The notes below the pieces were generated by a model. The model made no database searches. It saw nothing but the letters and a program-made list of their open reading frames with translations, and was not told the DNA's origin. DNA of 64,000 nucleotides from Phyllobacterium sp. YR531. Lineage in GTDB: Bacteria; Pseudomonadota; Alphaproteobacteria; Rhizobiales; Rhizobiaceae. The translations under genes and the position numbers were made by a program. Shown in pieces: positions 33,916 to 41,028 of the stretch. Each line of letters opens with the position of its first letter. The first letter of the stretch is position 1. The DNA lies in contig NZ_AKIZ01000037.1 of the NCBI RefSeq assembly GCF_000282595.1, forward strand, positions 186,001 to 250,000. The letters run 5' to 3'.

Positions 33916-34944
33916 TTATACTGATGCCATGCCAGGTATTGTCCGGTTCGGACCACGATCATGGGGTTGAACAAAATCCAAGACTGTTGTTGAACCGGAA
34001 ACAAACCTTAGGAGACGCTCAAAACCTATGCCAAAACCGGCGGTTTGAATTTTTCTAGCGCGTTTCCATTCCGCATGACCCATTGTCAGGCTCGCTTTAG
34101 CCTCACCCAGATTGTCCAGCGACTGCTGTATGATTGCTTCACCGGTCTTTGGACGAATGCCCCCGGTAGAAAGTTCGCCATAACCGAACGGCAGCATCAG
34201 ATCATAAGTATCGTAATTGCCCTGATCGTTTTCGTGATAGACCGCGTCGCGTACGCCCTTCGGATAGTTGTAAATCCAGAATGGCCGGTCAAACTGCAGG
34301 CTTAGCGACTGATCTTCGTCAAAGGTGAGGTCACTTAGACGCTCTGGTGATGCCTCGACCAGTTGAAGCGCCTCCTGGAATGTAATCCGAGGATAGTTGC
34401 CCAAAGCAATCGCTTCGAGGTGTTTTTTGGAAATACTTGTGAGTTTTGAAGGACCGTTTTCGACACTTAGAAGGATATTACTGATACGAACAAGCAGTGC
34501 CTGAGCCGTATCAAATACATCTTCCATGGATTCTGTCTTCCATTCGATCTCCATCTGAAAAAATGTATTCAAGTGCTTGCGGGAAGCTGCCTCCCCCTCT
34601 TGAAGCAAGCGAACACAGGGCGCCAAACAATAGACTCGATCCAGAAATTCTGTGGCTTGCTGCTTCTCGAAATTATGACTTACCGGCAGGTAATAAGCTT
34701 CCTTGCCTGTCACCTGTACCTGACGCTCTGGCTCTCGTCCATCAAGCTCGATATATTCAGGTCGAATGCGATTACCCAGAACACCAAAGGAGTGAAATGC
34801 ACCGGGCTCAAGTTCACTTGAAAGAATTGCAGGAACAATCTCATTGAAGCCAAATTCGTCCAAGGCCGTCCGAGCGGCGGAAAGCGTTCGCGATGTCCAC
34901 TGATAGGTTTCAGTTGCGGAAAAGGTTCGTCTTTGTACAATCAT
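33916..34944 (-). CDS. AsnRS paralogue resembling archaeal asparagine synthetase A
   Basis: A 342-residue class II synthetase core without the N-terminal anticodon-binding OB domain. Motif 2 has Arg112 (CVRLLQEGEAASRKHLNTFF, then QMEIEW), and motif 3 is TAGFGIGFERLLRF with Arg310. The block YDLMLPFGYGELSTGGIRP is the AspRS/AsnRS-type ATP site. Without an anticodon domain it cannot read tRNA in the usual way. The nearest relatives I know are AsnRS-derived asparagine synthetases, which make Asn from Asp, ATP and ammonia. The start at 34944 (MIVQRR) has GAG at about 11 bases; the longer frame to 35028 adds a hydrophobic, unlikely leader. It is the first gene of the AT-rich cluster. Alternatively it may activate another amino acid. 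Confidence 0.82.
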   Translation of the reverse strand: MIVQRRTFSATETYQWTSRTLSAARTALDEFGFNEIVPAILSSELEPGAFHSFGVLGNRIRPEYIELDGREPERQVQVTGKEAYYLPVSHNFEKQQATEFLDRVYCLAPCVRLLQEGEAASRKHLNTFFQMEIEWKTESMEDVFDTAQALLVRISNILLSVENGPSKLTSISKKHLEAIALGNYPRITFQEALQLVEASPERLSDLTFDEDQSLSLQFDRPFWIYNYPKGVRDAVYHENDQGNYDTYDLMLPFGYGELSTGGIRPKTGEAIIQQSLDNLGEAKASLTMGHAEWKRARKIQTAGFGIGFERLLRFVSGSTTVLDFVQPHDRGPNRTIPGMASV

Positions 34945-34966
34945 TAAAAATACGCTCTCATTTAAA

Positions 34967-35053
34967 ATTATATCTAATTTGATGGCGGACAAAAAAAGAA
35001 TGCAGCAACCTATACGTAAAACGGACACTTAGTTAAGCGTCTACAAGTTGTAG
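34967..35053 (-). promoter_or_regulatory. Likely promoter and operator of the amino-acid cluster
   Basis: On the minus strand a perfect TATAAT lies at 34972-34967, 22 bases before the chosen start of the AsnRS-like gene, with TTGTCC/TTTTTT options for -35 at about 34984-34997. Further upstream CTACAAGTTGTAG (35041-35053) is a 13-base palindrome (CTACAA/TTGTAG) that could bind a dimeric regulator. The region is strikingly A+T-rich. Confidence 0.45.
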
Positions 35054-35148
35054 TCGCGCTGTAAAACGAGCCAGAATCTTTTTCATAAAAGGCGGGACGG
35101 AACGGCTAATGCTGCGCAAAAGTATGATGCGGTGCCGATGCGGGCGAC

Positions 35149-35922
35149 CTATTCTTCCACATCCTCAAACGTCTTTTTCAGCAGATACGTATCCATGATC
35201 CAACCCTTTTGTGCACGGGCGACATTGCGCAGCCGCTCAATATCATCGACCACCTCGCGCAGCTTGCCGGACATGAGGATTTCGTCTTCCGTGCCGATAT
35301 AAGCGCCCCAATAGATATCGACATCCTCGTGGATATTCTTGAAAGCCCCCTCGCCATCGAGCATGACCACGACGCTTTCTGAATTATTCGGAAAGCCCTC
35401 GGCGAGTTTTCTCCCAGTGGTAATTGTAATCGACTCGCCTATGCGATTGAGCACCACCTTATGCTTCGCCGTCAGCGCCTGAATGCTGGTGATGCCCGGA
35501 ATGACATCATATTCCAGCTCAAAACTGCCCTTGGCGTTCAACCTGTCGAGAATCCGGATCGTGCTGTCATAAAGTGATGGATCACCCCAGACGAGGAAAG
35601 CACCGCATTCATCATCGCCTAGTTCCTCCATCAACAAATGCTCATAAGTCGCCTCCACCTTGTCATGCCAATCGGTGACACTTGCGCGATATGTTGAGGA
35701 AGGCTTTTCACGAACAGGCGTTGCAAAATCCACCATGCGATAATCGGGATCGGTAATGAACCGCTCGCAAATCTCCCGGCGTATACGCGACAGCTGCTCT
35801 TTCTCCGCACCCTTGTCTGGAATGAAAAACACATCCACCTGATTGAGTGCGCTTACAGCCTGTATCGTCACGTAGTCGGGGTTGCCTGCACCAATCCCGA
35901 TAATAAGTACTTTGCGCTTCAC
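35149..35922 (-). CDS. cobF: Precorrin-6A synthase (deacetylating) CobF
   Basis: A 257-residue SAM-dependent methyltransferase of the tetrapyrrole methylase fold: the start VLIIGIGAGNPDYVTIQAV, then FLVWGDPSLYDSTIRILDRL and YDVIPGITSIQALTAKH. CobF methylates C-1 and removes acetate in the aerobic (oxygen-dependent) cobalamin route. The start is GTG at 35922, which overlaps the stop of the small upstream gene as GTGA and has no Shine-Dalgarno, so translation depends on that gene. It is under a cobalamin riboswitch. The other cob genes are not in the window. Confidence 0.94.
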   Translation of the reverse strand: MKRKVLIIGIGAGNPDYVTIQAVSALNQVDVFFIPDKGAEKEQLSRIRREICERFITDPDYRMVDFATPVREKPSSTYRASVTDWHDKVEATYEHLLMEELGDDECGAFLVWGDPSLYDSTIRILDRLNAKGSFELEYDVIPGITSIQALTAKHKVVLNRIGESITITTGRKLAEGFPNNSESVVVMLDGEGAFKNIHEDVDIYWGAYIGTEDEILMSGKLREVVDDIERLRNVARAQKGWIMDTYLLKKTFEDVEE

Positions 35923-36182
35923 TGTGGCACACGCGAAGCCGGCGCAGCGGCCAGTGCCTGTTTCTCTTCAATCAATGCACAAAATAAATCATGCAGGCGT
36001 TTTGCACCCGCATGTTGCCCCGCATAAGCCTCAAGCTTGATGATTTCGCTGCTTGCTGCCGCCACGATATCGACGCCGCACGGGCGGGACATCAACCATG
36101 CAAGGAAAACATCTTCCGGTGCATTGAAGGCGTTTACCGCAGGCGGATTGTATTGTTGGCGTGTAGTTGCGCCGAGAGACAT
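35919..36182 (-). CDS. Small unknown protein preceding cobF
   Basis: An 87-residue protein I do not recognise. The ATG at 36182 follows CGGGGTTAAGC. The start is Asn/Pro-rich (NPPAVNAFNAPEDVFLAWL), followed by two probable helices (IVAAASSEIIKLEAYAGQH and KRLHDLFCALIEEKQAL). It has no signal peptide. It is the first gene after a cobalamin riboswitch and its stop codon overlaps the cobF start, so it shares control with corrin synthesis. A role in the pathway is likely but unproven; it may only provide translational coupling. Confidence 0.7.
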   Translation of the reverse strand: MSLGATTRQQYNPPAVNAFNAPEDVFLAWLMSRPCGVDIVAAASSEIIKLEAYAGQHAGAKRLHDLFCALIEEKQALAAAPASRVPQ

Positions 36183-36295
36183 GCTTAACCCCGATTACTG
36201 GGGCAAGGGTCGAGCGCGTAGATTGCAGACGGTCAGCTTGCGCCAAACCACTGCAAGCGACACACCGGGACACCCCGCCCGTGGACGTTCATCAT

Positions 36296-36505
36296 GTTTC
36301 GGCAGGTCTCCTGGCTCACAGGTCAGTGCCGCTATCTGGCCTTCCCGAGGACTGCGCCTCAGTGACCTTCTCCTGAATATCTCAGGTGACAGCAACTCGC
36401 TGTTTACAGTTGCGGGGGCAGCGCCGGCATTGGTGAATGTCACTTCACCGGCTTCCCTCTTAGCTCCCGGCCTTTCGGTCGGGAGAACCGGAACACTCTT
36501 ATAAG
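36296..36505 (-). promoter_or_regulatory. Cobalamin riboswitch controlling the cobF operon
   Basis: Minus-strand landmarks are a CTCCCGACC...GGCCGGGAG hairpin (36464-36486), the CCCCGCAACTG core (36407-36417), a B12 box variant GGTCACTGAGG near 36357-36367, GGAAGG, and the closing AGGAGACCTGCC near 36300-36311. It differs from the btuB riboswitch mainly in the extra hairpin. Binding of adenosylcobalamin should turn off cobF. It accounts for most of the 450-base gap 36183-36631. Confidence 0.94.
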
Positions 36506-36570
36506 AGCCCAGCATGCCCCTAAACGTCAACAGGCAAGCTTTGAATTGCGTGGAAATCGCCCATCAACAG

Positions 36571-36612
36571 CGGGAAAAAACAAAAATGGCGCAGACGAAT
36601 GCCTGCGCCATT
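36571..36612 (-). terminator. Rho-independent terminator of glnII
   Basis: AATGGCGCAG at 36585-36594 and CTGCGCCATT at 36603-36612 form a perfect 10-bp stem with an 8-base loop. On the minus strand it is followed by TTTTTGTTTTTT (to 36571). It lies 20 bases after the glnII stop. Confidence 0.9.
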
Positions 36613-36631
36613 CTCATTTATTCCAATGCAA

Positions 36632-37672
36632 TCAAGCGGCCAGAACTTCTTCCGCATCTTCCGGAACTTCGGAAATTGTCCGCAGGATTTGCGAAGCGAT
36701 CTGGTAGGGATCGCCCTGTGAGTTCGGACGACGATCTTCCAGATAGCCGCGATAGCCATTGTTTACGAAGCTATGCGGAACACGGATCGATGCACCGCGA
36801 TCAGCAATACCGTAGCTGAACTGATGGATCGACTGTGTTTCATGCTTGCCTGTCAGGCGCATGTGATTGTCCGGGCCGTATACAGCGATATGGGCAGCGC
36901 AGTTTTCCTCGAAAGCAGCCATGACTTTTTCGAAGTAATCCTTGCCGCCGACTTCACGCATATAGGTGGTGGAGAAGTTTGCGTGCATGCCCGAGCCATT
37001 CCAGTCGGTATCGCCAAGCGGCTTGCAATGATACTCGATATCGATGCCGTATTTTTCTGTCAGACGCTGCAGCAGGTAGCGTGCGATCCACACTTCGTCG
37101 GCTGCCTTCTTGGAGCCCTTGCCGAAAACCTGGAATTCCCACTGGCCTTTTGCCACTTCGGCATTGATGCCTTCATGGTTGATGCCGGCATTCAGGCAGA
37201 TATCGAGATGCTCTTCGACGATCTGACGGGCGATATCGCCAACATTGCTGTAGCCGACGCCGGTATAATAAGGACCCTGCGGAGCGGGGAAACCTGTTTC
37301 CGGGAAGCCGAGAGGACGGCCATTCTTGTAGAAGAAATATTCCTGCTCGAAACCGAACCAGGCACCATCATCATCGAGAACAGTTGCGCGGGTATTGGAA
37401 GGATGCGGTGTCTTGCCGTCCGGCATCATGACTTCGCACATGACGAGAACGCCATTTTTGCGCTCGCTGTCCGGATAGAGCGAAACGGGCTTCAGCACGC
37501 AATCGGAGCTTTTGCCTTCGGCCTGCTGCGTAGAACTTCCGTCAAAACCCCAGAATGGCAATTGTTCCAGCGTCGGAAATGTATCGAATTCCTTGATCAG
37601 CGTCTTGCCGCGAAGATTCGGCGAAGGTGTATACCCATCGAGCCAGATGTATTCGAGTTTATATTTTGCCAT
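36632..37672 (-). CDS. glnII: Glutamine synthetase type II
   Basis: A 346-residue GSII (eukaryote-like), far shorter than GlnA (about 470). Landmarks: LEYIWLDGYTPSPNLRGKT, the catalytic FGFEQEYFFY, GPYYTGVG, ATP-binding NWNGSGMHANFS-like DTDWNGSGMHANFS, and RLTGKHETQSIHQFSYG. It assimilates ammonium into glutamine. The ATG at 37672 has GAGAGAAACGGA before it; the longer frame to 37723 lacks one. A perfect sigma-54 promoter upstream indicates NtrC-dependent expression under nitrogen limitation, as in rhizobia. A terminator follows. The 337-codon antisense frame is a shadow. Confidence 0.96.
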   Translation of the reverse strand: MAKYKLEYIWLDGYTPSPNLRGKTLIKEFDTFPTLEQLPFWGFDGSSTQQAEGKSSDCVLKPVSLYPDSERKNGVLVMCEVMMPDGKTPHPSNTRATVLDDDGAWFGFEQEYFFYKNGRPLGFPETGFPAPQGPYYTGVGYSNVGDIARQIVEEHLDICLNAGINHEGINAEVAKGQWEFQVFGKGSKKAADEVWIARYLLQRLTEKYGIDIEYHCKPLGDTDWNGSGMHANFSTTYMREVGGKDYFEKVMAAFEENCAAHIAVYGPDNHMRLTGKHETQSIHQFSYGIADRGASIRVPHSFVNNGYRGYLEDRRPNSQGDPYQIASQILRTISEVPEDAEEVLAA

Positions 37673-37752
37673 TCCGTTTCTCTCATATTGTTTGTGCAAA
37701 CCCGGGTGCGAAACGTGATCCAAACGACGTTGCTTCGCGTTAAAAATAACAA

Positions 37753-37769
37753 AGCAAACAGCGTGCCAA
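37753..37769 (-). promoter_or_regulatory. Sigma-54 promoter of glnII
   Basis: On the minus strand TTGGCACGCTGTTTGCT matches the sigma-54 consensus TGGCACG-N4-TTGCT at every consensus position, with GG (37767-37766) and GC (37755-37754) exactly 10 bases apart. It is about 80 bases upstream of the glnII start. Further upstream CGCAAAGC (37868-37875) and GCTTTGCG (37827-37834) form an inverted pair that could be activator sites, though they do not match the NtrC consensus well. The rest of the 350-base gap to 38025 shows no gene. Confidence 0.88.
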
Positions 37770-38025
37770 TTCAGGAAGATCGTTGAAATTTATTTTGCAA
37801 ACCTGTTAGCCGGGGTATTTATTCGTGCTTTGCGCAGACCAACAATCCAGTTGCCATGCACATTTCTCGCAAAGCGCTCGTTTGGGTAGCTTCACTACCT
37901 GATGCAATTTTAGGCAAGTGCGAAATTTCTGGGCAGCCAAAAGCACAAATATCTGCCGGAGATTGTGGAACCAATAGCTCCGTTTCGGGGTTCTGTGATC
38001 TGGAATGAACCTAATGGAGAGTGTT

Positions 38026-38283
38026 ATGGAAAGTGCCGGAATCGGGTGGATCGCAGCTATCATCATTGGTGGCATAGCGGGCTGGCTTGCAGAGATGTTC
38101 ATGAAGAGCAACATGGGCGTCATCATGAACATTATCCTGGGGATCGTCGGCGCCATCATCGCCAATGCGATCCTGTCGCTTGTCGGCGTGGTGCTCACCG
38201 GCTGGCTTGGTTATCTTATCGCGGGTTTCATCGGCGCGTGTATTCTTATCGCCGTTGCGCGCATGTTCAGACGAACCGCATAG
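38026..38283 (+). CDS. GlsB/YeaQ/YmgE family stress-response membrane protein
   Basis: An 85-residue protein with three glycine-rich hydrophobic segments (WIAAIIIGGIAGWLAEMFM, IMNIILGIVGAIIANAI, and GWLGYLIAGFIGACILIAV), the pattern of the small membrane family once called transglycosylase-associated. No catalytic role is shown; members respond to envelope or acid stress. The start at 38026 has GGAGAG at 38016-38021; earlier in-frame ATGs at 38005 and 38014 lack one. It is convergent with an ABC transporter operon. Confidence 0.88.
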   Translation: MESAGIGWIAAIIIGGIAGWLAEMFMKSNMGVIMNIILGIVGAIIANAILSLVGVVLTGWLGYLIAGFIGACILIAVARMFRRTA

Positions 38284-38289
38284 GGCTGG

Positions 38290-39072
38290 CTAGCCTACCG
38301 CAGCCAATATAGCTTCGCTGCGTATCTCTTCGGTCAATTGAAGCCGCATCTCGGCAAATTCGGGTGCGGCTTTCACCGTGTAGTGGCGCGGATGCGCCAG
38401 AGGAACCGGCGTTATTGATTTGATACGCCCGGGCCGGGCTGACATCGTCACCACGCGCGATGCCAGAAAGATTGCCTCTTCAATATCATGGGTGACGAAG
38501 ATCACCGTTTTCTGCTCGCGTTCCCATATACTGAGCAAAAGTTCCTGCATTAATCCGCGTGTCTGATTATCCAGCGCACCAAAAGGTTCGTCCAACAGCA
38601 ATATTTTGGGGTCATTTGCCAATGCCCGGGCAATAGCCGTGCGCTGCTGCATGCCGCCAGAGAGCTGCTTGGGCCAGTGGTTTTCAAACCCCTTCAACCC
38701 TACCTTATCGATGTAGGACGCAACGATATCCGCCTTTTCCTTTGCCCCGACACCGCGCTCTGTCAGGCCGAAACCTATATTCTGCTCGATCGTAAGCCAC
38801 GGAAACAAGGTATAGGACTGGAACACCACGCCGCGATCTGCACCCGGTCCTTTGACCTCTTTGCCATCAAGAGTGACCGTCCCTGTCGTCGGGCGGTCGA
38901 GCCCTGCAACAATACGCAGCAGTGTGGATTTTCCGCACCCGGATGGCCCGAGGATGGAAACGAAATCATTGTGTGGGACAGTCAAATCCGTGGGCTGCAA
39001 TGCCTGTACAGGCTGACCGCCACGGACACCCGGAAACACCCGGCTGACGCCTTTGATAACAAGCGTGCTCAT
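38290..39072 (-). CDS. NitT/TauT-type ABC transporter ATP-binding protein
   Basis: A 260-residue ATPase of the SsuB/TauB/NrtD group. Walker [11 protein letters not shown] loop FQSYTLFPW, signature [15 protein letters not shown], Walker [13 protein letters not shown], switch His in FVTHDIEEA. It powers the permease whose gene overlaps it by four bases. The group imports nitrate, sulfonates, cyanate, or pyrimidine precursors; the binding protein of this set does not tell which. Confidence 0.93.
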   Translation of the reverse strand: MSTLVIKGVSRVFPGVRGGQPVQALQPTDLTVPHNDFVSILGPSGCGKSTLLRIVAGLDRPTTGTVTLDGKEVKGPGADRGVVFQSYTLFPWLTIEQNIGFGLTERGVGAKEKADIVASYIDKVGLKGFENHWPKQLSGGMQQRTAIARALANDPKILLLDEPFGALDNQTRGLMQELLLSIWEREQKTVIFVTHDIEEAIFLASRVVTMSARPGRIKSITPVPLAHPRHYTVKAAPEFAEMRLQLTEEIRSEAILAAVG

Positions 39073-39845
39073 GCGAGCCTCCAGGCGAAAAGGCGGCGGT
39101 TGACCGACTTGAACAGGAAGTCGGAAATCAGGCCGATAATGCCAATAACGATAATGCCGAAAATGATCTGACCTGTTGCAAGCAGCGCCTGACTGTTAAT
39201 GATCATATAGCCGATACCGGACGATGCGCCGATCATTTCCGCTACGATCACATAGGTCCATGCCCAGCCCAGAACCAGACGTAGTGTCTCCGCAACATCA
39301 GGCGCATTGGCGGGAATGAGCACGCGCCTGACGACGCCGCGATCGTTGGCACCAAGCGTATAAGCGGCCTCAACCAGATCCCGCCTCGTATTTGCCACCG
39401 CAACAGCCACCATGAGAACGATCTGGAAAACTGCGCCGATAAAAATCACCAGCAGTTTCTGCAACTCACCAATACCCGCCCAAAGAATGAGCAGGGGAAT
39501 AAAGGCCGAAGCAGGCAGATAGCGCGCAAAGGAAACAAACGGTTCAAGCAGCGCCTCAATAGGCTTGTAGGCCCCCATGGCAATGCCAAGGGGCACGGCG
39601 ATCACCGCAGCGATGATAAAGCCGCCGACAACGCGCCATATGGTCATGCCGATATCATAGAGGAAATTCTGTTCCAACAGTAAGATCCAGCCATCGTTCA
39701 CCATCGTCAATGGATCAGCGAGAAAGGTGCTCGACACGAAGCCGCCAAATGTCGCGATAGACCAGCCGCCGACAAAAAGAATGAAAAACAGGATACCGAG
39801 AAGTATCCGCGCTTGCGCCCCGATGGGCTGTAATGGCTTGAACAT
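39069..39845 (-). CDS. NitT/TauT-type ABC transporter permease
   Basis: A 258-residue inner-membrane protein with six hydrophobic segments and the EAA-like coupling loop (EAAYTLGANDRGVVRRVLIPA). AAGGGGACTTC precedes the ATG. It follows the binding protein gene after a 55-base gap that holds a hairpin, and overlaps the ATPase gene. Confidence 0.93.
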   Translation of the reverse strand: MFKPLQPIGAQARILLGILFFILFVGGWSIATFGGFVSSTFLADPLTMVNDGWILLLEQNFLYDIGMTIWRVVGGFIIAAVIAVPLGIAMGAYKPIEALLEPFVSFARYLPASAFIPLLILWAGIGELQKLLVIFIGAVFQIVLMVAVAVANTRRDLVEAAYTLGANDRGVVRRVLIPANAPDVAETLRLVLGWAWTYVIVAEMIGASSGIGYMIINSQALLATGQIIFGIIVIGIIGLISDFLFKSVNRRLFAWRLA

Positions 39846-39861
39846 GAAGTCCCCTTGGCGA

Positions 39862-39891
39862 TACGGCGAGCGGCAGAAACCGCGCGCCGTA
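39862..39891 (-). repeat. Intercistronic hairpin after the NitT/TauT binding protein gene
   Basis: TACGGCG (39862-39868) pairs with CGCCGTA (39885-39891), and inside them GCGG (39870-39873) pairs with CCGC (39880-39883) around a 6-base loop, with one unpaired base on each side. No U tract follows. It probably shields or slows the message so that the binding protein is made in excess over permease and ATPase. Confidence 0.55.
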
Positions 39892-39900
39892 CAAGCCTGA

Positions 39901-40848
39901 TTATTGTATGAAGCTGGTGTCTACAATCGTTGAAAGGTCAGGCTTCTTCTTGATAATGCCGATTTCAAGCAGCAACTCTGCTGCCTCTTCGGAAAAGGTC
40001 ATGAACTCCTTGTCGAAGAAGGTTTTGTTGGCAGCCTGATCCTGCCACTTCAGATATTGCGCGGATTCGCCAAACTTTTCCCCGGATTGCTTCACATCCG
40101 CGCCCATGATTTCAAAGGATTTGTCCTTGTCGGCAGCAATCAGTGCAAGCGCGTCGAAATAGCTTTTCGCCAGCGCTTTTGCTGCGTCAGGGTTCTTCTC
40201 AAGGAAAGCATTGGTGCAGCCAAAAGTATCCATCACAACGGGATAATCCAGCGTTGTGGCGATGATCTTGCCCTTGTCCGGCGCAGCACGAACAGTGGAA
40301 AGATACGGTTCATAGGTCATGGCCGCATCGTTCTGGCCAGCCACAAAAGCCTGTGCAGCCGGTCCCGGCTCCATATTGACGACCTTCACATCCTTGATCG
40401 AGAGACCGTTCTTCTTCAGCATCCACGCCAGTACGAAATAGGGCGATGTTCCCGGCGCTGAAGCCGCGACAGACTTGCCCTTCAGGTCGGCAATTTTTGC
40501 GACATCGCCGCGCACGACCATGCCATCCGCACCATAGGATTTGTCCATCTGGAAAATCTGCTTGGTGGCAACGCCGTTGGCGTTCCACGATATCCAAGTC
40601 TCGACGGTCGTTGCGGCGCACTGAACATCGCCAGAAGCAAGCGCCAAGTGACGGCTGGCCTGCGGAATTTTGGTCAATGTCACATCAAGACCGTTCTTTT
40701 CAAAAATTCCTGCTTGCTTTGCCAATGTCAGCGGCGCGAAACCCGTCCAGCCGGAAAGCCCGACAGAAACAGCGGTCTCAGCAAGCGCGGGGACCGAAGA
40801 CATTGCAACAGCCATGAACGCAACTGCGATACGGTTTTTGAATTTCAT
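39901..40848 (-). CDS. NitT/TauT-type ABC transporter substrate-binding protein
   Basis: A 315-residue periplasmic protein with a signal peptide (residues 1-22, cleavage after ALA) and the NMT1/SsuA-like fold: VSVGLSGWTGFAPLTLAKQAG, then GDVQCAATTVETWISWN, and AASAPGTSPYFVLAW. The start at 40848 (MKFKNR) fits a signal peptide; the longer frame to 40914 does not. First gene of a three-gene importer. NMT1-like proteins bind sulfonates, nitrate or pyrimidines. The deaminase operon ends 180 bases upstream on the same strand, so a nitrogen heterocycle is one possible ligand. Confidence 0.92.
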   Translation of the reverse strand: MKFKNRIAVAFMAVAMSSVPALAETAVSVGLSGWTGFAPLTLAKQAGIFEKNGLDVTLTKIPQASRHLALASGDVQCAATTVETWISWNANGVATKQIFQMDKSYGADGMVVRGDVAKIADLKGKSVAASAPGTSPYFVLAWMLKKNGLSIKDVKVVNMEPGPAAQAFVAGQNDAAMTYEPYLSTVRAAPDKGKIIATTLDYPVVMDTFGCTNAFLEKNPDAAKALAKSYFDALALIAADKDKSFEIMGADVKQSGEKFGESAQYLKWQDQAANKTFFDKEFMTFSEEAAELLLEIGIIKKKPDLSTIVDTSFIQ

Positions 40849-41028
40849 GATGACAGAACCCCTGTGTTTATTTTTTTGGCAGGTCAAATAGCAGGCCATA
40901 TGATAGGCAGCCAAGATTTCTTTTGTCTACACATAACCGATGAATTTATTCGTGACACGTGGTTCGGCAAGTTCATCATGAGTGAAGCTGCAGGGAAACG
41001 ACCTATCGTGCGGTTCTCCCTATATTCC

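Noticed and set aside
36037-36530. Overlapping frames of 111-155 codons
   Set aside because: They cover the second cobalamin riboswitch and have no ribosome sites.
36773-37786. 337-codon open frame antisense to glnII
   Set aside because: Shadow of glutamine synthetase codon bias; it would run across the sigma-54 promoter and shows no protein family features.
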